From UBA7703 sp963667195 (GTDB lineage Bacteria; Bacillota; Clostridia; Christensenellales; CAG-138), in the NCBI GenBank assembly GCA_963667195.1, contig OY762962.1, forward strand, positions 2,294,001 through 2,358,000: a stretch of DNA of 64,000 nt, read 5' to 3'. The position numbers and the translations under genes are program-made. The notes under the pieces are model-generated. The model was not told the origin of the DNA and ran no database searches. It saw nothing but the letters and a program-made list of their open reading frames with translations. Below, one piece after another: positions 59,653-64,000 of this stretch; position 1 is the stretch's first letter, and each line of letters opens with the position of its first letter.

Positions 59653-59664
59653 TTTCTGGAGTGC

Positions 59665-60198
59665 TTACTCCTGCTTGCCGAAGCCGTTGAACCACGCGCG
59701 CGCGGAGAACGGCTGCTTGACCGGCTTTTGCGTCGGCTCAATCGCCTTGCCGATGGGCAGATAGCAGACCAGCTCGTATTCCTCCGGAATGCCGAGCACA
59801 TCCGCCATCTGGCGGCCGATGTTGTTCGTGTCGGTGATGTGCCCTTCGACCCAGCAGCTTTCGTAACCCATTGCAACCGCGGCGATGAGGATGTTCTCAA
59901 TTGCGGCGGAATAATCCTGAATGAAAAACGTGCGGTCGCGGTAGGCGATGATGCGGCGCGTGAGCACGAGGATCATCGCGGGCGCGGTTTGCCCGACGCG
60001 GGAGTCGGTGAGGGCGTTGAGCTTCGCAAGAATCGCGGGATCGTCCACGGCGATCAGGCTAGTGGTCTGCTTGTTGCAGCCGGAGGGAGCGGCAAGCCCC
60101 GCCTCCAGCAGCTGCTGCAGGTGTTCGCGCGGGATCGGCGTGGGATCGTATTTCCCGCGGTAGCTGGTGCGGGTGAGGATGGCGGTGAGGGTGGACAT
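59665..60198 (-). CDS. Nitroreductase-family flavoprotein
   Basis: 177 residues. RTSYRGKYDPTPIPREHLQQLLEAGLAAPSGCNKQTTSLIAVDD is the N-terminal FMN-binding region (R-x-S-x-R..., AAPSGxNxQ), and IENILIAAVAMGYESCWVEGHITD is the second FMN section. It reduces nitro or enal groups with NAD(P)H; natural substrate unknown. RBS AAGGAG. Confidence 0.92.
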   Translation of the reverse strand: MSTLTAILTRTSYRGKYDPTPIPREHLQQLLEAGLAAPSGCNKQTTSLIAVDDPAILAKLNALTDSRVGQTAPAMILVLTRRIIAYRDRTFFIQDYSAAIENILIAAVAMGYESCWVEGHITDTNNIGRQMADVLGIPEEYELVCYLPIGKAIEPTQKPVKQPFSARAWFNGFGKQE

Positions 60199-60315
60199 GA
60201 TGATACTCCTTATTTAAGTGCAAACTTTAAAGAAATCACATATTATCTGTTTAAAACGCGCTTTAATGGTGGTATTATCCATTATAACAGATTGCATGTA
60301 TTGGAAGGAATCAAA

Positions 60316-61431
60316 ATGAATTATTACGAGTTGGTTGAGGCTCTGGATATAGATACAAGTAAACTGGACGACAAGAAAGAACATACAAGTCATAAAATTA
60401 GATATGTGTCTGCATATGTAAGACAATGGCTGTTCGTTGTTGCAAATAGACCCAATATAAAGCATATTTGCTTTATTGATTGTATGTGCAATGCTGGCAT
60501 TTATGCTGATGGCGATTTAACTACCGCTTTGGAAGTATTACTGATTTTTATCAGTGATGCAAAAAAGCACGAAGATAAAGAATTTCATTTATTTCTTAAT
60601 GATCTTTCCTTGGAGAGAATTCAGATTTGTAAAATGGTTGAGAAAGCGATTACCACTGAGAAACAGAAACCTTCAAACGTAATAGTTCACTATGATAATC
60701 AAGATGTAAACACCTACTTACTAAACTCAAGCCTTTTTGATAAGTATTTATTAGAAAATGCCTCAACTATATTTTATATAGACCCATATGATTTAGGCAC
60801 GGTGATCATAGAAAATGTAGCAAATCTATCACGTAGGTATTATTGCGAAATTATTTTTAATGTTTTTACAAGCGATCTCGTCAGGAATAAAGAGGATGAT
60901 CGTCTGAAAAGATGTCTTGGGATTGATGATATAACAGACAAAACCGATTTACTAGACTACATTGCGGTAAAGTTGAAGGTTGGGAAAATTAATTACAGTT
61001 TCGCGTTTGAGTTCCGAAATTCTAAAAACACAGAATTATATCGTATAGTTTTTGCTACACCTCATGAAAAAGGTTTGGAGAAAGTAAAAGATGCAATTTG
61101 GGAAACGTTTGAAGGTCGCGAGTTTTTTCGCACCCAAGTTCCCAAAGACGGGCAGCTTTCATTATTTGATCGTGACATGGAGGAAGAAAGCCAATTAGAT
61201 TACCATGCATGTGCTGCAAAACGCCGATTGACAAAAGAGTTTTGTGGAAAGGTTGTAGATTATTCTGCAATTGAAATATTTTTACTCGAAAAAACAATGC
61301 TGAAAGCATCTGATTTGCTAACAACTGTTATCAAACCTCTAATTAGTAATGGTATAATCTTGAAGCAAGGAAAAGTAAGTAAGAGCAACTTCAAACAAGA
61401 TAGTTATAGATTTATCAAGGAGTACGAGTGA
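60316..61431 (+). CDS. tcmP: Three-Cys-motif partner protein TcmP-like
   Basis: 371 residues with AAGGAATC upstream of ATG 60316 (the longer frame to the left is an overlap with the nitroreductase). It fits the TcmP family by sequence style: TSHKIRYVSAYVRQWLFV, CFIDCMCNAGIYADG, FHLFLNDLSLERIQ and FYIDPYDLGTVII; the conserved FxD.cxG..Y and I.P elements suggest a Rossmann methyltransferase-like core. These proteins always pair with a three-Cys radical-SAM-like gene, which overlaps it here by 4 bases. GC is low (about 36%), unlike every neighbour. Confidence 0.85.
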   Translation: MNYYELVEALDIDTSKLDDKKEHTSHKIRYVSAYVRQWLFVVANRPNIKHICFIDCMCNAGIYADGDLTTALEVLLIFISDAKKHEDKEFHLFLNDLSLERIQICKMVEKAITTEKQKPSNVIVHYDNQDVNTYLLNSSLFDKYLLENASTIFYIDPYDLGTVIIENVANLSRRYYCEIIFNVFTSDLVRNKEDDRLKRCLGIDDITDKTDLLDYIAVKLKVGKINYSFAFEFRNSKNTELYRIVFATPHEKGLEKVKDAIWETFEGREFFRTQVPKDGQLSLFDRDMEEESQLDYHACAAKRRLTKEFCGKVVDYSAIEIFLLEKTMLKASDLLTTVIKPLISNGIILKQGKVSKSNFKQDSYRFIKEYE

Positions 61432-62189
61432 AGACAATTGAACGGAAATCAATGCTATACAAAACTGGCGTAGAATATGGTGATTACACAATGAACCATG
61501 TTCACGGCTGTTCGCATGGCTGCTTGTACCCATGCTATGCATATTTAATGGCAAAGAGATTCAGCAAAGTAAAGAATTATTCTGAATGGATTGAGCCAAT
61601 GTTAGTTGGCAACACATTGGAGCTACTTGACAAGGAAATACCAAAACTGAAAAATAAGATCAAATCGGTGCAACTCTGCTTCACGACTGATCCATTTATG
61701 GTTGGTTACCCCGAAATCGAAGAGATGAGTTTGGCTTCAATCAAGAAGTTGAACGATGCTGGCATCAAGTGTGTTGTTTTAACGAAGGGTATTCTACCGT
61801 ATGAGTTATCCTTAATGTCCCGTGAAAACGAATACGGAGTAACTCTGATATCTCTGAATGAGCAGTACCGCGAAGAAGTTGAGCCGGGAGCTGCCCCTTA
61901 TGCAGACCGCTTGAGTGCCTTGCGTGCTTTGCACGACGCAGGGTGCAAAACTTGGATTAGTATGGAACCTTACCCAACACCTAATCTATTGCAGCAAGAC
62001 TTATCAGAGATACTTGAAGCTGTTAAGTTCGTAGATAGAATCATTTTTGGTAGAGCAAATTACAACAAACTTGTTACTGAATATAAGGATCACAAGTCGT
62101 TTTACAATATCTGTGCAAATCAAGTGATAAACTTCTGCGATCAGAATCAAATTCAATACCATATTAAAGATGGAACGATTACAGATTAG
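61428..62189 (+). CDS. Radical-SAM-like three-Cys protein (DUF5131-type partner of TcmP)
   Basis: 253 residues with a GTG start overlapping the tcmP stop as GTGA. Cys 28, Cys 32 and Cys 36 lie in HGCSHGCLYPC (CX3CX3C), the three-Cys motif resembling the [4Fe-4S]/SAM loop of radical SAM proteins of the spore-photoproduct-lyase type. Later segments are barrel-like: VQLCFTTDPF, CVVLTKGILPYE, GVTLISLNEQYREEVEPGAAPYADRLSALRALHDAGCKTWISMEPYP. The same AT-rich composition as tcmP. Probably a nucleic-acid-modifying or defence-type pair; function undetermined. Confidence 0.85.
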   Translation: MKTIERKSMLYKTGVEYGDYTMNHVHGCSHGCLYPCYAYLMAKRFSKVKNYSEWIEPMLVGNTLELLDKEIPKLKNKIKSVQLCFTTDPFMVGYPEIEEMSLASIKKLNDAGIKCVVLTKGILPYELSLMSRENEYGVTLISLNEQYREEVEPGAAPYADRLSALRALHDAGCKTWISMEPYPTPNLLQQDLSEILEAVKFVDRIIFGRANYNKLVTEYKDHKSFYNICANQVINFCDQNQIQYHIKDGTITD

Positions 62190-62196
62190 AAACAAA

Positions 62197-62228
62197 GACT
62201 TAACGACCTATACTAGGTCGTTTTTTCT
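62197..62228 (+). terminator. Terminator after the TcmP/three-Cys pair
   Basis: AACGACCTA, loop TAC, TAGGTCGTTTTTTC. Confidence 0.88.
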
Positions 62229-62283
62229 TGTTCAAACACAAAGAACAATATACTTCCTCCGTTGCTTTCCCCACCTTATTATG

Positions 62284-62314
62284 TTAAACTCTCTGGAACG
62301 AAAGTATATATAAT
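62284..62314 (+). promoter_or_regulatory. Promoter of the ACT/DUF711 genes
   Basis: TATAAT (62309-62314) with a weak -35 (TTAAAC, 62284-62289, 19 bases away), 20 bases before the ACT-protein ATG. Confidence 0.45.
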
Positions 62315-62333
62315 GAATGGAGTCTGTATTATT

Positions 62334-62603
62334 ATGCATGCCATCGTCACCGTCATCGGCCAAGACCGCGTGGGCATCATCGCGGGAATCTGCGTTGCGC
62401 TCGCGGGCATCAACGTCAACGTCCTCGACATCTCCCAAACCATCCTCGGCGGAATGTTCACGATGGTCATGCTGGTCGATATCAAGGACGCGAGCGTGCC
62501 CTTCGGCGAAATTTCCAGCGTTTTGGACGCGGAAGGCGAGCGCCTCGGCATGACCATTCGCATTCAGCGGGAAGACATCTTCAACGCCATGCACCGCATT
62601 TGA
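62334..62603 (+). CDS. ACT-domain protein (UPF0237)
   Basis: 89 residues, ATG 62334, TGGAG upstream. HAIVTVIGQDRVGIIAGICVALAGINVNVLDISQTILGGMFTMVMLVDI is a single ACT regulatory domain. Such proteins are almost always encoded next to a DUF711/UPF0210 protein, as here (12 bases apart). The ligand, presumably an amino acid, is unknown. Confidence 0.94.
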   Translation: MHAIVTVIGQDRVGIIAGICVALAGINVNVLDISQTILGGMFTMVMLVDIKDASVPFGEISSVLDAEGERLGMTIRIQREDIFNAMHRI

Positions 62604-62615
62604 GGGGATGATACG

Positions 62616-63974
62616 ATGATCGACCTCAAGGAAATATTTGAAACCCAGCACATGATCGACCGCGAGCACCTCGATATCCGCACCATCACGATGGGGATTT
62701 CCCTGCGCGACTGCGCGGACGGCGACCCGAAACGCGCCACGCAGAAGATCTACGACAAGATCACGCGCTCCGCGGAAAAGCTTGTCTCCGTCGGAGAGGA
62801 CATCGAGCGCGAGATGGGCATTCCTATCGTCAACAAGCGCATCTCGGTGACGCCCATGGCGTTGGTTGCGGACGCAAGCGACACGGAGGATTACGTTCCC
62901 TTCGCGCTGGCGATGGATCGCGCGGCGGACACCTGCGGCGTGAATTTCATCGGCGGGTTCTCCGCGCTGGTGCAAAAAGGTTTCACGCGCGGCGATATGC
63001 GCCTGATTCGGTCGATTCCCGAGGCGCTGGCGGTTACAAAATACGTCTGCTCCTCGATCAACGTCGCCTCCACGCGCGCGGGCATCAACATGGACGCCGT
63101 GCGCTTGATGGGCGAGATCATCAAAGCGACTGCCGAGCGCACCGCCGATCAGGACGGCCTCGGCTGCGCAAAGCTCGTCGTGTTTTGCAACGCCGTGGAG
63201 GACAATCCCTTCATGGCGGGCGCGTTCCACGGCGTCGGCGAGGCGGAATGCGTGATCAACGTTGGCGTTTCCGGCCCGGGCGTGGTCTGCCATGCGCTCA
63301 AGGACGTCAAGGGACAGCCCATCGACATCGTCGCGGAGACGGTGAAGAAGACCGCGTTTAAGGTGACCCGCATGGGCCAGCTCATCGCGCGGGAAGCGTC
63401 CACGCGGCTGAACGTTCCGTTTGGTATCGTGGATTTGAGCCTCGCTCCCACGCCGGCACAGGGGGACTCCGTTGCGCGAATCTTAGAGGAAATGGGGCTG
63501 GAGCGTTGCGGCACGCACGGCACGACGGCGGCTCTCGCGCTGCTCAACGACGCGGTTAAGAAGGGCGGGGTCATGGCGAGCTCGCAGGTTGGCGGGCTTT
63601 CCGGCGCGTTCATTCCGGTTTCGGAGGACGAGGGTATGATCGCGGCAGCGCAAGCGGGCACGCTGACCATCGACAAGCTGGAGGCGATGACGTGCGTCTG
63701 CTCCGTGGGCCTCGACATGATCGCGGTGCCCGGAGACACACCCGCGGAGACGCTCTCCGCAATCATCGCGGACGAAGCCGCCATCGGCATGATCAACAAC
63801 AAGACCACCGCCGTGCGCATCATTCCCGCGCCGGGGAAGCACGTAGGGGATATGGTCGAGATGGGTGGGCTCCTCGGCAGCGCGCCCGTGATGGCGGTGC
63901 ATACCGAGTCCAGCGCGGACTTCATCCATCGCGGCGGCAGGATTCCCGCGCCGCTCAACGCCCTGCGCAACTAA
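62616..63974 (+). CDS. DUF711 (PFL-like, UPF0210) protein
   Basis: 452 residues. TITMGISLRDCADGD, DIEREMGIPIVNKRISVTPMALVA, VNFIGGFSALVQKGFT and GCAKLVVFCNAVEDNPFMAGAFHGVGEAECVINVGVSGPG are characteristic; the fold is related to pyruvate-formate-lyase-like barrels. The function is not established; the ACT partner suggests an allosterically controlled step of amino-acid metabolism. The remaining 26 bases of the window hold no gene. Confidence 0.94.
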   Translation: MIDLKEIFETQHMIDREHLDIRTITMGISLRDCADGDPKRATQKIYDKITRSAEKLVSVGEDIEREMGIPIVNKRISVTPMALVADASDTEDYVPFALAMDRAADTCGVNFIGGFSALVQKGFTRGDMRLIRSIPEALAVTKYVCSSINVASTRAGINMDAVRLMGEIIKATAERTADQDGLGCAKLVVFCNAVEDNPFMAGAFHGVGEAECVINVGVSGPGVVCHALKDVKGQPIDIVAETVKKTAFKVTRMGQLIAREASTRLNVPFGIVDLSLAPTPAQGDSVARILEEMGLERCGTHGTTAALALLNDAVKKGGVMASSQVGGLSGAFIPVSEDEGMIAAAQAGTLTIDKLEAMTCVCSVGLDMIAVPGDTPAETLSAIIADEAAIGMINNKTTAVRIIPAPGKHVGDMVEMGGLLGSAPVMAVHTESSADFIHRGGRIPAPLNALRN

Positions 63975-64000
63975 GTATCGAATACCACGCAAGCACACAG

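Noticed and set aside
1..64000. CRISPR arrays, tRNA or rRNA genes
   Set aside because: No regularly spaced repeats, no tRNA cloverleaf (no GGTTCGAATCC-type arm with a matching acceptor) and no rRNA segment were seen on either strand.

Overview
The window is a GC-rich (roughly 60%) bacterial chromosome segment, most likely from an anaerobic, high-GC member of the Firmicutes/Clostridia. Supporting clues are strong GGAGG ribosome binding sites, the redox repressor Rex, a DUF1836 regulator, a TSCPD-domain protein, the ACT/DUF711 pair, two-subunit class I (oxygen-labile) fumarase, desulfoferrodoxin-type iron centres and an FtsX-type ABC exporter. No rRNA, tRNA or CRISPR array was seen. The assignment to a lineage is inference from gene content.

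Layout. 1-7.4 kb: end of an rRNA-methyltransferase-like gene, a small unknown gene, a complete IS3-family element (778-2043) that landed in the loop of a terminator, galM, an acyltransferase operon, an alpha/beta hydrolase and pfkA. 7.9-17.2 kb: a catabolic-looking cluster on the plus strand with a GNAT-like protein, a thiolase-fold protein lacking its cysteine, a Zn-ribbon/OB partner, the three subunits of an AllFGH-like (FdrA/DUF1116/DUF2877) carbamoyltransferase, a cyclase-family hydrolase and an NCS2 nucleobase permease behind a long structured leader. 17.3-19.3 kb: three phage tail genes. 19.6-27.1 kb (minus strand): iron-dependent alcohol dehydrogenase, rex, an AraC regulator, and a fumarase-purA-purB gene run. 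27.4-31 kb: apbE with a membrane ferredoxin/flavoprotein that is its probable substrate, then an XRE regulator fused to a complete desulfoferrodoxin. 31-34 kb: zur-znuA-znuC-znuB with two Zur boxes. 34.4-41.3 kb: an operon led by a 1553-residue fusion (HD, HEAT, nucleotidyltransferase, GNAT-like, phosphoribosyltransferase-like) with an LDH-like and a flavodoxin-like protein. 41.4-60.2 kb: DUF1836/degV, two CrtI-like oxidoreductases with a TspO-like protein, a UvsE-DUF1722 fusion, NUDIX, lgt, an ABC/FtsX pair, YdeI, an MFS-ArsR unit, a TIM-barrel protein and a nitroreductase. 60.2-62.2 kb: an AT-rich TcmP/radical-SAM-like gene pair, probably acquired by transfer. 62.3-64 kb: ACT protein and DUF711.

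The best candidates for undescribed biology are the 34.4-41.3 kb fusion operon, the 7.9-17.2 kb carbamoyltransferase/thiolase/permease cluster, and the TcmP/radical-SAM-like pair. The FMN carrier with four possible attachment motifs and the XRE-desulfoferrodoxin fusion are strong single-gene observations.
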